In this document: piece after piece, positions 23,816 through 35,384 of the stretch
Layout: the number at the start of each line of letters is the position of its first letter
Position numbering within the stretch: the stretch's first letter is position 1
Assembly (NCBI GenBank): GCA_016271365.2
Contig: CM057450.1
Span: forward strand, 1,806,375,967-1,806,439,966
Direction of reading: 5' to 3'
Source of the DNA: Neoceratodus forsteri
Taxonomy: Eukaryota; Chordata; Ceratodontiformes; Ceratodontidae
Length of the DNA stretch: 64,000 bases
Program-made: the position numbers and the translations under genes
The notes under the pieces: generated by a model
What the model saw: the letters and a program-made list of their open reading frames with translations, nothing else
The model's database searches: none
Told to the model about the DNA's origin: nothing

Positions 23816-24715
23816 CTGAATATGGCCACCAATAGGGCGGACACCAAGGCTGGCATTGAGGCAATGAGGAGGGATCTAATGAGGCTGGAGGGGTGGTCAG
23901 AAGCATGGCAGCTGAAGTTTAATGCCAAGAAATGCACTGTGATGCATATGGGACACGATAACCCGCAAGCCAGCTACATTCTGGGAGAGGAGGAAATAAA
24001 GATGACCAGGCAGGAGAGGGAGACTGGGGGTTATAATTTCGGATAACCTTCATGTAGGGAATCAGTGCAGCAAAGCTATGAGCAGTGCAACTGTAATGCT
24101 GGCATGCATTGGGAGGGTTATAACCAGCAGGAAGAAGGAGGTACTGATTCCCCTCTGTAGGTCCATGGTGAGGCCTCACTTGGAGTATGGGGTACAGTTC
24201 TGGAGGCCCCACTTGAAGAAGGATATTGATGGGATGGAAAGGGTCCAGAGAAGGGCAACAAAAATGGTGCAGGGCATGCATCGGATGCCCTATAAAGAGA
24301 GGTTGAAGGAGCTGGACCTATGCTCGCTGGAGACTAGGAGGGAGAGGGGGAACATGACAGAAACGTTCAAGTACGTGAAAGGGATGAATAAGGTGGGAGA
24401 AGGGAGCCTATTCACAATGAAAAGAAGTGATAGAACAAGAGGTCATAGTCTGAGGTTGGAGGGGGAAGATTCGGGGCAGTGCACGGGCGCATTATTTCAC
24501 CAACAGGGTGGTGAAGCCCTGGAACAGTCTACTGGAGGGAGTGGTGGGAGCAGAAACTGTAGAGGGATTCAAGAGGGCATGGGACTGATATAAAGGATTG
24601 GCCGAAGGGCAGCGAGGGGTGTATCTGGATGGGGGGGAGTAGAGTGGCGGGAGTATCAGGACAGACGTGATGGGCAATGGTGTCCTTTTCTGCTGACAGT
24701 CTTCTGTGAATCTAT
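23816..24715 (+). mobile_element. CR1 element K, 3' end only
   Basis: Plus-strand CR1 fragment holding the last part of ORF2 and the 3' UTR. It ends GGTGTCCTTTTCTGCTGACA then TTCTGTGAATCTATGAA, a tail subtype different from the CCTTATCTGCCGTCAA copies. The 5' truncation lies just after the RT catalytic block. Confidence 0.75.
23825..24590 (+). pseudogene. CR1 element K ORF2 C-terminal part
   Basis: It begins at NRADTKAGIEAMRRDLMRLE, just past the FADD box, and reads AWQLKFNAKKCTVMHMGHDN (23786-24046). After a frame change comes ACIGRVITSRKKEVLIPL, RPHLEYGVQFWRPHLKKDID and RVQRRATKMVQGMH (24078-24593), ending with RTRGHSLRLEGED. The last exon-like block, ERVVDAWN in other copies, is shifted by one base near 24480. 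No endonuclease or catalytic RT core is present. Confidence 0.8.
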
Positions 24716-24969
24716 GAAGAGGTCTGGCGCTATTCAGTTTGGGGTGTGCCATCTCCAGTGTCTTCCCCTGTGGGTCATAGTCAGTGCTGGGCTGTGTCAA
24801 CACTTGTCTGAACATTGCACAGAGCTGACTATACGCTAACTGCCACACAGTGCTCCTGTCTGCATGGTGCAAAAGGCCACCTCTAAATATGGGGGCCCAT
24901 GTACTTAAAGAGCAGCTGATGCCTTTGGAAAAACTTTGAAAAACATAACATTTAGATACACTTCTGCTC
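24716..24969. other. Unclassified spacer
   Basis: Between the CR1 3' end and the L2 fragment. Nothing recognised. Confidence 0.4.
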
Positions 24970-25254
24970 GTATTATTATAGTGGCATGGTAACGCAACTA
25001 TAGTTAGGGTTGAGTAGGCTGTTTAATGTTAAACCCCTAACTTTGCACTTTAATAGTAGGAATAAAAATTGTTTAGATTCTGTGACGTTGGATCTGATAG
25101 TTAAGATGCAGATTTTCCCTTTAATCGATTATGGGGATGTTTTATATGACAGAGCCACTAGGGTTCAAATAACAAAGTTAGATGTTTTAGTTAATTGCCT
25201 TGCCAGACTGATTCTTAGGTGTCCAAAGCGTACTCATCACTGTTATATGAGAGA
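24970..25254 (+). pseudogene. L2-like LINE, left half of an interrupted copy
   Basis: An uninterrupted frame at 25010-25285 reads RLFNVKPLTLHFNSRNKNCL, then LIVKMQIFPLIDYGDVLYDR, then LDVLVNCLARLILRCPKRTH. This is the region after the RT catalytic box in L2-type LINEs (cf. LPIFDYGDIVY in the copy at 18.4 kb). It stops at about 25254, where the 3' end of a minus-strand CR1 starts. The continuation is found at 35701-36150 on the same strand. Confidence 0.65.
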
Positions 25255-25331
25255 TTACGAATATACAAAATTTGCCAGCAGATAAAGGCCTAGAGGTCTA
25301 TCAAGTCTGCTTGAATGTGCAGCTAGCACTC

Positions 25332-28114
25332 TTATTCTGCAGCTGCCTCTCTCTTCCACCCTTCCCCTACATTGACCCTCCCCCTTGTCCTGTCCCATCC
25401 CTTTTTGAAGCAATCCACTGTTCTACTGGATAAAACTTTTGCAGGTAATGCATTCCACCCAGCTACTACCCTCTCTATAAAAAAGTGTCTCCTCATCTCC
25501 CTCCTGAACCTTCCTCCCTCCAGTCTCATATCATGACCCCTGGTGTCCCTCCCCTCCCTTACTTTGAACAGCCCCTCTGTACCCGTCTTGTTTATTCCTT
25601 TCATGTACTTAAAGGTTTCAATCATGTCCCCCCGTCCCTCCTCTCCTCCAGCGAGTACATGTTCAGTTCCCTCAGCCTCCTCTCGTATGATAAGTCCCCC
25701 AGCCCCTGATCATCTTTGTCACCCTGCGCTGCACCCCCTCCAGTAACTTAATGTCCCTCTTCAGATACGGGCGCCAGTACTGCACGCAGTACTCCAGGTG
25801 CAGTCTAACCAATGACCAATACAGTGGCAGAATCACCTCCTCCCTCCTCGAGGATATACCCCTTGCAATACAACCCAGCATTTTGTTGGCCTTTGCAGCT
25901 GCCTTCCTACATTGTGCCGAGTTGTTCATTGACCCTGTAATGAGCACCCCAGATCCTTCTCCTCCTCTGTCTGGGCTAGCTGCACTCCCCCAGCTGGTAA
26001 CTCCTCCTTGGGTTCTTCATCCCAAAATGCAGCACCTTGCACTTTTTGGCATTAAACCCCAGTTGCCAGGTGTCTGACCAGGTTTCAAGCTTTGCCAGAT
26101 CATCCTGCAACCCCTGCCATCCCCCTAGGTCATCCACCACTGCTCCTACCTTGGTATCATCAGCAAACAGACTGATCTTGCTCTTGATGTCCAATGATAT
26201 GTCTGCAATGAATATCCCAAACAACACTGGTCCCAACACCGAGCCCTGTGGAACACCGCTCGTCACTACCCTTGGGTGTGAGCACTCCCCACCCACCACC
26301 ACCCTCTGCTGCCTTCCCTGAAGCTAGTTCCCTACCCATATTACTAGCTTTGCACCTGCCCCTGTGCCTTCTAACTTACTTCCCAACCTTCCATGTGGCA
26401 CCAAGTCGAATGCCTTACTGAAGTCCAGATACAGGACATCCACTGCATGGCCCCTGTCCAGTTGCCTAGTTACCCAGTCATAGAACTCCACCAGGTTGGT
26501 TTGGCAGGATCTGCCATAGTATGAAGCCATGCTGTCTGCTGTCAGGTAGTCCTTTGGCCTCTAGGAGGGCCACCAGCCTCTCCTTCAGGATAGTCTCCAT
26601 CAGCTTACCCAAGATGCATGTGAGGCTCACCGGTCTGTAGTTCCCCGGTTCATCCTTGGGCCCACTCTTGTGGACGGGCACCACATGAGCCATCCTCCAG
26701 TCCTGAGGTACACACCCAGAGTGTAGTGAGGCATTAAATAGGTCTGCCAAAGGTCCCGCAAGGACTTCTGCCAGCTCCTTCAGTACCCTGGGGTGGATTC
26801 CATCTGGGCCTGGCACCTTGTCCACCCTCAGTGCCTTCAAACCCTCCCGAACTCTGCCCTCCATGATTTCCCCATCTGTCACCCCCCATTTCTGCTGTTT
26901 CCCCCCCCCTTGGGTGTCACCCCCCCCTTCTCCTTAGTAAATACCGAGCAGAAGTAATCGGTTAGTGCTTCTGCCTTATCGCACCCTGCTACCACCCAAC
27001 CCCCCTCTGTTCTAATCCTTACTATGTGGTCCTTACAGCTCCTTTTCTCCCTGATGTACCTAAAGAAGTCCTTCTCCCACTTCTTAATGCCTTGTGCCAG
27101 CCTGAGCTCCGTAGATGCCTTGGCTCCCCTTACTGCCCGAGTCACCTCCTTCAATTCTGTCAAGTACTCCTCCCTGTCCTTCCCCCTCCCTGTTTTCTTG
27201 TACCTTCTAAAGGCAGCTCTTTTCCTCCTTACCTTTTCCATGACCTCCGTGCTCAACCAGCTCGGTTTCTTAGCCCTAGCTTTCTTGCTCTGAGCCTTGC
27301 AGCAGGTTTTGGTTGCCTCCACTATCCCCAGCTTTATGAGTTCCCACCTTTGGTTAGTGTCCATACTAGGTTGAATTTTGGCCAGGTACCCTTTTACCAC
27401 TTCCCCCATTCTCCCAAAATCGGCCCTCCTGAAGTCCAGCACTCTTGTGCCAGATTCCACTCCTTCCTTACCCATATCCAATGTGAGCCATACTGAGTGG
27501 TGGTCACTCCCTGACAGCAGTTCTTCCACCGTAACTTCTCTCACAAAGTCCTCATTTGCCAGCACAAGGTCAAGGGTATTCCCTAACCTGGTTGGTTTAC
27601 TGACCATTTGCAGCAGGAAGCTGTCCTGGAAGGCATCCAGCAGTACCTGCTCCCTTCTGTTCCTGGTTGTTTGGGTACTCCAGTCCACTCCTGGCATATT
27701 GAAGTCCCCCACAATCACCACACTACCCTTCTCACAGGTCCTCCTGATCTGTCCCGCTAGTTCCCTGTCTAACACCTCTGTCTGAGATGGCGGCCTGTAC
27801 ACCACTCCCATTCTAAGAATCCTATTCTTGAAATCCTGGATTTGCATCCAAAGTGACTCCGTACTACCCTCCTTTCCTTCCTTCCTTACACACTTCAGTT
27901 CTTCCTTCACATATAGTGCCACCCCCCCTCCTTTCCCAATTACCCTGTCCCTATGAAATAACCTGTACCCTGGTACAGACAGGTCCCAGTCATTGTATTG
28001 GGTGGCCCATGTTTCTGTGATGGCTGCAATGTCCACCTCTCCCTCTGCCATGAGCACCTGTAACTCTGCAGTTTTCCTCCCAAGGCTCCTAGCATTAAGG
28101 GTAACTACCTCCAC
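25332..28114 (-). pseudogene. CR1 element D ORF2, nearly intact
   Basis: The first frame (26879-28114, 411 codons) encodes a complete endonuclease: LNARSLGRKTAELQVL, AAITETWATQY, GVVYRPPSQTE, VIVGDFNMPGVDW, LDLVLANEDF and SGSDHHSVWL. The basic linker follows, to CSVFTKEKGG. A frame slip in a C-rich tract near 26900 leads into the reverse transcriptase: VPGPDGIHPRVLKELAEVL, KSGPKDEPGNYRPVSLTCIL (26478-26882), [37 protein letters not shown] and LFADDTKVGAVVDDLGG (25976-26302). The C-terminal region has RLHLEYCVQYWRPYLKRDIK (25672-25947) and RDTRGHDMRLEGGRFRREMR (25332-25625). All endonuclease and RT catalytic residues survive. About five frameshifts or short losses remain. Confidence 0.9.
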
Positions 28115-28383
28115 CCTCCCCCATCCTGCCCTCCTTTCCTAGCATCACTAATAGTACTTGCCATTTGTCCTTTGTCACTGTTATGGGGGTAGCTCATATG
28201 GTTTCCAACCTGTGAATCTCTACATGTTTCTTGCCCACTTGCCACCCCCCAGTCCTAGTTTAAATTCCCAACTTCCTCTATGCACTCCTCCATCCTCTGT
28301 TTCAACACTTTCTTTCCCTCCTCACTCGAGTGTAGTCTGTCCTTGGCATAGAGACTACTGTCCTCCTAGGTCCCTCCCCACCC

Positions 28384-30251
28384 TGTGGTAGGGCGCAGGT
28401 GTATGTGGGCAAATAGGTAGCGTGACACCACAGCAGTTCTTTATATGCTTCAAAGTTTTATTATATAACAGAAAATTTCTTTATAATAGCAGGGTGCATA
28501 TTCTTACAATGACCATCATTGGCACTCCAAACAGTCTAAGGGAAGTCAATACACAGCAGACTTCTTCATCCATTAACAGTATTTCCAGAATTCATCCACA
28601 TTTTTATCTCATAGAAACTGGACCTGCACATTTATTCTTCCATCTGGTACGAGATATGAACAAAATCTCACTCTTCAGAGCACCTTAAAGTAGCACTTTA
28701 ACACCATTCCCCGGAGTTCACCTCCAGACCCAAAGTCAATCTAATCTAATAAATTAACTGTTTGCCTTTTATACTTTAAAAGGGTCAGGTGACTTTAAAA
28801 TCCCACCCCTACATGTTGTTTTAACAATATCTCTTTATTTACTACATATTTATTTTATTTAAAGTAATAACACCCCTTTAAATTCATGTAACAACATACT
28901 TTCCAGCGTACAAACAATTTAAACCTCTTCTAAGCATTTTAAGTTTTATTTCAGGCATCAGAGAAGCGCCACCCCTTTTCTAACAGTATTTAAGAATGCA
29001 CAAAATGGCTGTCCGGCTCTTAAGAGAACCTGCAGGAACTAAACCATGACACCCGGCGGTCGATAACGCCAACCCAAGCAGAAACCCCGTGTTTCACAAA
29101 CAATCCAACAATACCACCACAATACCTGAATTCACCTCACGAGGGTATGTAAAGGTATGAACTCTCCTTTTTATATAGAGAAATTACTTCTGAATAAGTA
29201 AGAAGGCTAAATGCCTTCACAATCATACGAATGATCGAGTGGGTTTAATAGTACCAGTGCTTGTACTAGCAAAGACATACAGGAGCTTTAGCGACAAACC
29301 GACAGAACACGAATGTCAAAGTCGCATTAATTAAAAGCTCCTGCCAGAAGACGAAACAAAAAGGGAAAACCAAAAAGGGGTCTCAACATTATCACAAAAA
29401 TTACATAGTACAGGCGAGCCCAAAGAAATACTATAAAATAAAAATAATTGGAAAGCCGTGGGGACGAAACTAACCACTTTCTCAACGGCATATTTTTCCC
29501 AAGCGTTTCCATTTATGCAAAAGGGCTGCTCATTTATTTTGCTACAAGTTGAGCAAACTCTAAACAACAAATCCCTACAATTAAAACTGCTCCACAGTAC
29601 ACTACCTGTCCTCCCACTAACAATATCAGGACAAACAAAGCGCTCATCTTCCACACAAAGCAAAGAACGCCATCTTCATTTCAGGGCGAAACTAAAAGAG
29701 AAAATGCTACACCACAATACCAACAGCATATTTAGATCGAAATACGTCTAAAATCATAACGCAAACAAAGCGTTATAGTTTCAGTCAGACCATGCCGTCG
29801 GCTAAACATTTTCACTATCCGAATGGGGCTAACGTCAAAAGGGTAACTACACTCTCCCTAAAAAAAAGGGAATACTACAATTTTGAAAGAATATCTACTT
29901 TTAGAAAGTATGTAAGCGTCTACTGCATTTTAAACCTCAAAATCGAAATATATTTTTAAGCTGCACAAACGTGCGCACAATCGCACAGTAGTGCCGCTTT
30001 AGAAATCATCCGAGCAGCAACGGAGAACAAGGAAAGCTACTCGCAGGGGCTAAAATAATTATAATTTCTAAACTTAACTTAAAAAGATTTTCTCCCTTAT
30101 TTTGAAAAATTATTACTTTTATCTAAATTTCTTTTAAACTATGAGTCTTTCTCTCTTGGGGGATTTCCAAATACTCCAGAACAAGGAGAAAGTATACATC
30201 TAACCCAATATGTTACCTTCTCTCCAAGTCTCACAGAGCCACTCTGTGACA
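28384..30251 (-). repeat. 3' LTR
   Basis: Direct repeat of 32171-34017, read on the minus strand as TGTCACAG...CCCTACCACA. The copies differ by scattered substitutions and short indels, such as the extra bases near 29040-29110, 29460 and 29960. They remain alignable along the whole length, so insertion was not very ancient. No protein-coding potential. Confidence 0.9.
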
Positions 30252-30264
30252 TCCCTCCCTACCC
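30252..30264 (-). other. Polypurine tract
   Basis: On the minus strand GGGTAGGGAGGGA directly precedes the TGTCACAG start of the 3' LTR. This is where a polypurine tract primes plus-strand DNA synthesis in LTR elements. Confidence 0.7.
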
Positions 30265-31075
30265 AAGAGGGCAACCATTTTTATAGTTGTCCTACCTCAA
30301 TAAATCCGTTCAAATATAAGGGGAATATTTTGTGGAGGCTCAGCCCACCCATGCCTTAAAACTCCACCCCAAAGTCTCTCAACACATAAATCAAAATTCC
30401 TTAAACTAACGTTTCATTTTGAGACTTACATTTTATATCAATACCAATTATCCAATTACCAAATTCTATATCCCCAATTATGCTTTACTACTAACAGCAA
30501 TAATGCAGCAGTCAAAATAACATTTTCAACTGTATAACATCTCTTAAGTAAACAAATATAAATATAATAAGACACAATAAAGGCGGCTACAGGTGGCCAA
30601 CCCAACAGCCGTTAACATAAATGTATTCCTTTGAATTACCCTTGGCACAGGATAATGAGAACCCCATAGTACTCATCCCATATATAGATGTATCAAATGG
30701 TTTCCATGAAATGTTTCTCCATCTTATGTGTCTCACCCTTTTCAGATGGTATTCCCTAATGTACACATCATTATTATAATTTTCAAACAACTGCCCCATT
30801 ACTCTTCTCCAGTGAACGATCATAATTGTACTACCCAAGTCAGAATACCTTTTTAACTAGCAACCCCCTCATTACTCACATTACCTTAAATGCACTGGGA
30901 GTTGAATACTTAACAGGAAACTACTTAGGTACACATGGCTATTCCTCACAAACTGTATTACCCTGTGTAAAACATACAGTACCAACAGTATTTATTGTGT
31001 ACATTAGCCATACTTTTATCATTAAATGCACTTGAATTATTATACCCCCTTCTTACTATAAAATACTATGAGCTT
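30265..31075 (-). pseudogene. Degraded 3' internal region of the LTR element
   Basis: This is the part between the integrase remnant and the polypurine tract. An 83-codon minus frame at 30587-30838 shows no domain that I recognise. The integrase catalytic core, expected here, is absent. Confidence 0.4.
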
Positions 31076-32030
31076 CTACCATCTATAGCCCATACCCTTT
31101 TTAATCACCCTCCCGTTTTTCCAAGGGAGCCAATTATTACATTTGTTTCCCTTCTGAGATGTATTCCTGTTAATTTGCCATGCCTGTTTATTCTGAATGT
31201 CTGCCAATCTCCTTAAATAAAGAACCACCTGACTATACATTCCAGGCCAATAAAAATAAGGAATAAGCTGCCCCAAAAGTTCCTCATGATTCACATGTTT
31301 GGTGTTAATACATAAGACATCTAGCAGATCCTGTCTATATTTACTAGGTACCACCACCCTGGCATCTACCTGTTTAGTACGGGGATTCGGTCTCATGTGG
31401 TACAATACATTGTTTTTTACTTCGTACCACCATAACTGCGTTTTTTTTCACATCCGCACCTATTTTCTCCCTGTTCAGGATAACAGAGCTACTTAGCTGA
31501 TAGATTTCAGGATCCTCAGCCTGTATAGTTTTCCAGCAAGCAGCAGAGATATCAAAAACATTTGTTTCAACATTATCACATTTTAATAAACAAGTCCCTT
31601 CGGCAACTACTGTCTCTTCTGTTTTGCTTGCATCCTTCACCCCAGACACCAAAACAGTCTCACCTGGGGACTTGTCTAACGTTGATCTTCCAACATCTAC
31701 GTCATCTCCAATCCAACACATTCCCTGGAACATAGGTAGAACAGGAAGCTGATCCTCAACACAATTCACACAATCCACATAGGATGCCTTCTCCTCCATC
31801 TCCACAGGCCTTTGAGACACAGCAATGTCCCTTACTACCGGCAATTGGCTTAAAACCTCTTGGTACCTTCGTTCTGCATCTTTCCACCAACTCTCTGCCT
31901 CCATCCAGCGATCAAATAGCCATTGAATGGCATCCAGTTGATTACTCTGGTCATTCTTCTGGTCAAACACAAGTCCGCAATGACCTCCCATGTTTGGTTT
32001 AGCTTTATTCAAACAAGGCCTCACTAGCAT
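31076..32030 (-). pseudogene. LTR element gag-pol remnant with integrase zinc domain
   Basis: The first frame (31374-32030, 218 codons) opens soon after the primer-binding site. It has a Trp-rich, coil-prone N-terminal stretch (LFDRWMEAESWWKDAERRYQ) typical of a Gag start. It then passes without a break into residues that resemble the linker before integrase (WKTIQAEDPEIYQL, MVVRSKKQ). In the overlapping frame 31076-31405 the integrase HHCC domain follows: VVPSKYRQDLLDVL, then HVNHEELLGQ and YFYWPGMYSQV. The second zinc pair is lost, since LRRLADIQN stands where CxxC is expected. Protease, reverse transcriptase, RNase H and the integrase core are missing. Assignment to Ty3/gypsy rests on the YFWPGM-like integrase motif. 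Confidence 0.65.
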
Positions 32031-32150
32031 CCCAAACTGTCACACAGCTGGCGCCATCCACAGGTCAAAGTCCAATGAAAAGGAACGGATTCAATGCACC
32101 ATCCTGCTATACTCAGTGCCCACCAGACCTTTATACAGATCGCAGATATC

Positions 32151-32168
32151 ATCCCACTTCTGACACCA
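32151..32168 (-). other. Primer-binding site, tRNA-Leu type
   Basis: The 18 bases read on the minus strand as TGGTGTCAGAAGTGGGAT, two bases after the 5' LTR. The + strand ATCCCACTTCTGACACCA equals, from memory, the 3' end of vertebrate tRNA-Leu(CAA) plus CCA. It fixes the orientation and the LTR edge. Confidence 0.85.
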
Positions 32169-32170
32169 TA

Positions 32171-34017
32171 TGTGGTAGGGCGCAGGTGTATGTGGGCAAA
32201 TAGGTAGCATGACACCACAGCAGTTCTTTATATGCTTCAAAGTTTTATTATATAACAGAAAATTTCTTTATAATAGCAGGGTGCATATTCTTACAATGAC
32301 CATCACTGGCACTCCAAACAGTCTAAAGAAGTCAATACACAGCAGACTTCTTCATCCATTAACAGTATTCCAGAATTCATCCACATTTTATCTCATAGAA
32401 ACTGGACCTGCACATTTATTCTTCCATCTGAGTACGAGATATGAACAAAATCTCACTCTTGAGCACCTTAAAGTAGCACTTTAACACCATTCCCGGAGTT
32501 CCTCCAGACCCAAAGCCAATCTAATCTAATAAATTAACTGTTTGCCTTTTATACTTTAAAAGGGTCAGGTGACTTTAAAATCCCAACCCTACATGTTGTT
32601 TTAACAATATCTCTTTATTTACTACATATTTATTTTATTTAAAGTAATAACACCCCTTTAAATTCATGTAACAACATACTTTCCGGCGTACAAACAATTT
32701 AAACCTCTTCTAAGCATTTTAAGTTTTATTTCAGGCATCAGAGAAGCGCCACCCCTTTTCTAACAGTATTTAAGAATGCACAAAATGGCCGTCCGGCTCT
32801 TAAGAGAACCTGCGGGAACTAAACCATGACACCCGGCACTCGATAACGCCAACCCAAGCAGAAACCCCGCGTTTCACAAACAATACCACCACAATATCTG
32901 AATTCACCTCACGAGGGTATGTAAAGGTATGAACTCTCCTTTTTATATAGAGAAATTACTTCCGAATAACTAAGAAGGCTAAATGCCTTCACAATCATAC
33001 GAATGATCGAGTGGGTTTAATAGTACCAGTGCTTGTACTCGCAAAGACATACAGGAGCTTTAGCGACAAACCGACAGAACAAGAATGTCAAAGTCGCATT
33101 AATTAAAAGCTCCTGCCAGAAGACAAAACAAAAAGGGAAAACCAAAAAGGGGTCTCAACATTATCACAAAAATTACATAGTACAGGCGAGCCCAAAGAAA
33201 TACTACAAAATAAAAATAATTGGAAAGCCGTAGTGGGGGTTGGGGGGGGAACGAAATAACCACTTTCTCCAGCAGCTTATTTTTCCAAAAGCTTCCATTT
33301 ATGCAAAAGGGCTGCTCATTTATTTTGCTACAAGTTGAGCAAACTCTAAACAACAAATCCCCTACAATTAAAACTACTCCACAGTACACTACCTATCCTC
33401 CACTAACAATATCAGGACTAACAAAGCGCTCATCTTCCACAACAAAAACGCCAACTTCATTTCAGGAGCTAAAAGAGAAAATGCTACACCACAATACCAA
33501 CAGCATATTTAGATCAAAGATGTCTAAAATCATACATCAAACAAAGTGTTATATTTTCAGTCAGACCATGCCGTCGACTAAACATTTTCACTATCCGAAT
33601 GGGGCTAACGTCAAAGGGTAGCTACACTCTCCCTAAAAAAAAAGGGAATACTACAATTTTGAAAGAATATCTACTTTTAGAAAGTATGTAAGCGTCTACT
33701 GCATTTTAAACCTCAAAATCGAAATATATTTTTAAGCTGCACAATCGCACAGTAGTGCCGCTTTAGAAATCATCCGAGCAGCAACGGAGAACAAGAAAAG
33801 CTACTCGCAAGGGCTAAAATAATTATAATTTCTAAACTTAACTTAAAAAGATTTTCTCCTTTATTTTGAAAAATTATTACTTTTATCTGAATTTCTTTTA
33901 AACTATGAGTCTTTCTCTCTTGGGGAGAATTTCCAAATACTCCAGAACAAGGAGAAAGTATACATCTAACCCAATATGTTACCTTCTCCCCAAGTCTCAC
34001 AGAATCACTCTGTGACA
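32171..34017 (-). repeat. 5' LTR
   Basis: Partner of 28384-30251. Its minus-strand end ACCACA lies two bases from the primer-binding site. A region with A/T-rich TTTATATAGAGAAATT near 32940 on the + strand recurs in both LTRs. No promoter was assigned. Confidence 0.9.
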
Positions 34018-35384
34018 TACCCCCCAACAGCCCATACCCTTTAGCATAACACCAGGTTCTTAGCCATCCATTAAATTCCTATATTCTCAGCTTTCTTGTT
34101 GTGCTTGCCTTGGGCACTGGAATTATCTCTGAAAAAGTTACTGATCTTCCTGCCCCCTCACATAATTGTCCTAGTTCCACAAACCTACTCTGGACTATAT
34201 CTACTGTCATGTCAGCCAAGTTGTTCATCCCAAGATGTATAATTAAATAAGGCTTGTCCCTACCCCTTCTAGCATATTTCAGAACAGATTGTCCCACCCT
34301 TTCTGCTGTCTTTCCTGGCATGGCCTCCACCCAAATTCGACTATGCCTCTCCCCCTTGCTACCCCACCTGACACCTCTTAGTACTGAGTCCCCCAGCACT
34401 AAGATTCTACTCCTCTTACTCCCTGCTTGCTTCCATTCATCTCCCTCTCTCATTTCTGGCTCCTCTTCTTCCTCCTGTACATTATTTCCCACCCCTTTGC
34501 CCCTGTTGCAATTCCCCCAGCAGAACTTCCCCCCCGCACCAGTTTGGTCCAGGCATTTATCAATTACTCCTCCAATTGCATCATTTCCCTCCTCCTTCTT
34601 CCCCTCTAGCAGTGCAAAATTATTTTCTGAAGACCCTTCACAAATGACCACTCCCACTCTCTTCATAGTAACCTGTTCTCTCCTTTCCACTCCATGACTT
34701 TTGCCACTTCTGCTCCTCCCCTCACAAGTCCCTATCTCCTCCTTCCATTTGTCTTTTGTCTCCTGACCTGGTTTCCCTGGCAATCTTTCTTCCTGGCCTG
34801 GGCCCCTTTGTTTCCGCTTCCCTTCTTCTGACCCTCTCCTCACCACTGTTGGCTCAAATCGCCCTCCCTTATCTCCCCTCCTCCCTCCCTCCAGTATTGG
34901 GCTAAACCCACCTCCCAGTCCGCCTTGCCTGTCTTATCTCCTCCTGCAGACCCTCAATCTCCTTTCTAAGTTTCTCTATGTGGTTGCACACTAAACATCC
35001 CCCCACACTCCAGGCAATTTTTAGAAAGATTGGTGCACCACAGTTGTTGCAGTCTGCTACCCTACCCATTGCTGTTGTTGCCCACCGGTGACCCCCTTCA
35101 GATGAAGGATACCAAACACTCCCCAAGTCTCCCCTCCCCCCATCAGTGCAAAACATTAATTTCTTAATTTCCCTTACCCCCTTTGTTGTACACGTTTAGA
35201 TAGATTTGAGCAGCTGCTTTTTACTTTCCTATCCACACCCAAAAAGAGACTTTACGTAACTATTGCACAACCTTCTTCAAACTCCTACTCCTCCTTTCCA
35301 CAATGCAAATAGCAATGCAAAGAAGTAACAATGAAAGCTCCTTGATTTGCAGTTACTTAGGATTAGGATGGTTATCATTAGGCA

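Larger units (their letters stand above)
28384..34017 (-). mobile_element. LTR retrotransposon, Ty3-like, internally deleted
   Basis: A 5634-base element with two long direct repeats (1868 and 1847 bases), each beginning TG and ending CA. The order is 5' LTR at 32171-34017, primer-binding site next to it, degraded gag/pol, polypurine tract, then 3' LTR at 28384-30251, all on the minus strand. The bases flanking the outer ends are CACCC and TACCC, a likely 5-bp target duplication with one change. It lies inside ORF1 of CR1 element D. The internal part of 1.9 kb is too short for gag-pol, so the copy is non-autonomous. Confidence 0.9.
28255..35156 (-). pseudogene. CR1 element D ORF1 (zinc cluster plus esterase), split
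   Basis: The N-terminal part lies at 34902-35156, with a cysteine cluster DCNNCGAPIF then GGCLVCNHIEKL and a coiled coil EKLRKEIEGLQEEIRQ. The middle part (34079-34846) carries esterase block I ILVLGDSVLRGVRW, block III LIIHLGMNNLADM (Thr of GTNN is Met) and VTFSEIIPV. A single in-frame TAG follows at about 34079, then the frame stays open up to the LTR insertion at 34017. It resumes at 28383 with SLYAKDRLHSSEEGKK, the Asp-His block, and ends at TAG 28255-28257. The start is either the ATG at 35156 or an internal ATG near 35070, just before the first Cys. The second fits the family better, because the copy at 59637 starts five residues before its first Cys. Confidence 0.8.
25255..35340 (-). 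mobile_element. CR1 element D, full-length, split by an LTR retrotransposon
   Basis: Minus-strand CR1 of a distinct subfamily. Its 3' terminus at about 25255 reads AGGCCTTTATCTGCTGGCAA. ORF2 runs from 28114 down to about 25332. ORF1 runs from about 35156 down to 28255, interrupted by the LTR element at 28384-34017. The sequence 35157-35340 is likely 5' UTR. Without the insertion the element is about 4.45 kb. ORF2 has few frame breaks and its endonuclease is intact, so it is among the youngest CR1 copies here. Confidence 0.85.

Noticed and set aside
26879..28114. A 411-codon uninterrupted ORF that could be taken for a host nuclease gene
   Set aside because: It is the endonuclease and linker of CR1 element D, followed in the next frame by its reverse transcriptase.
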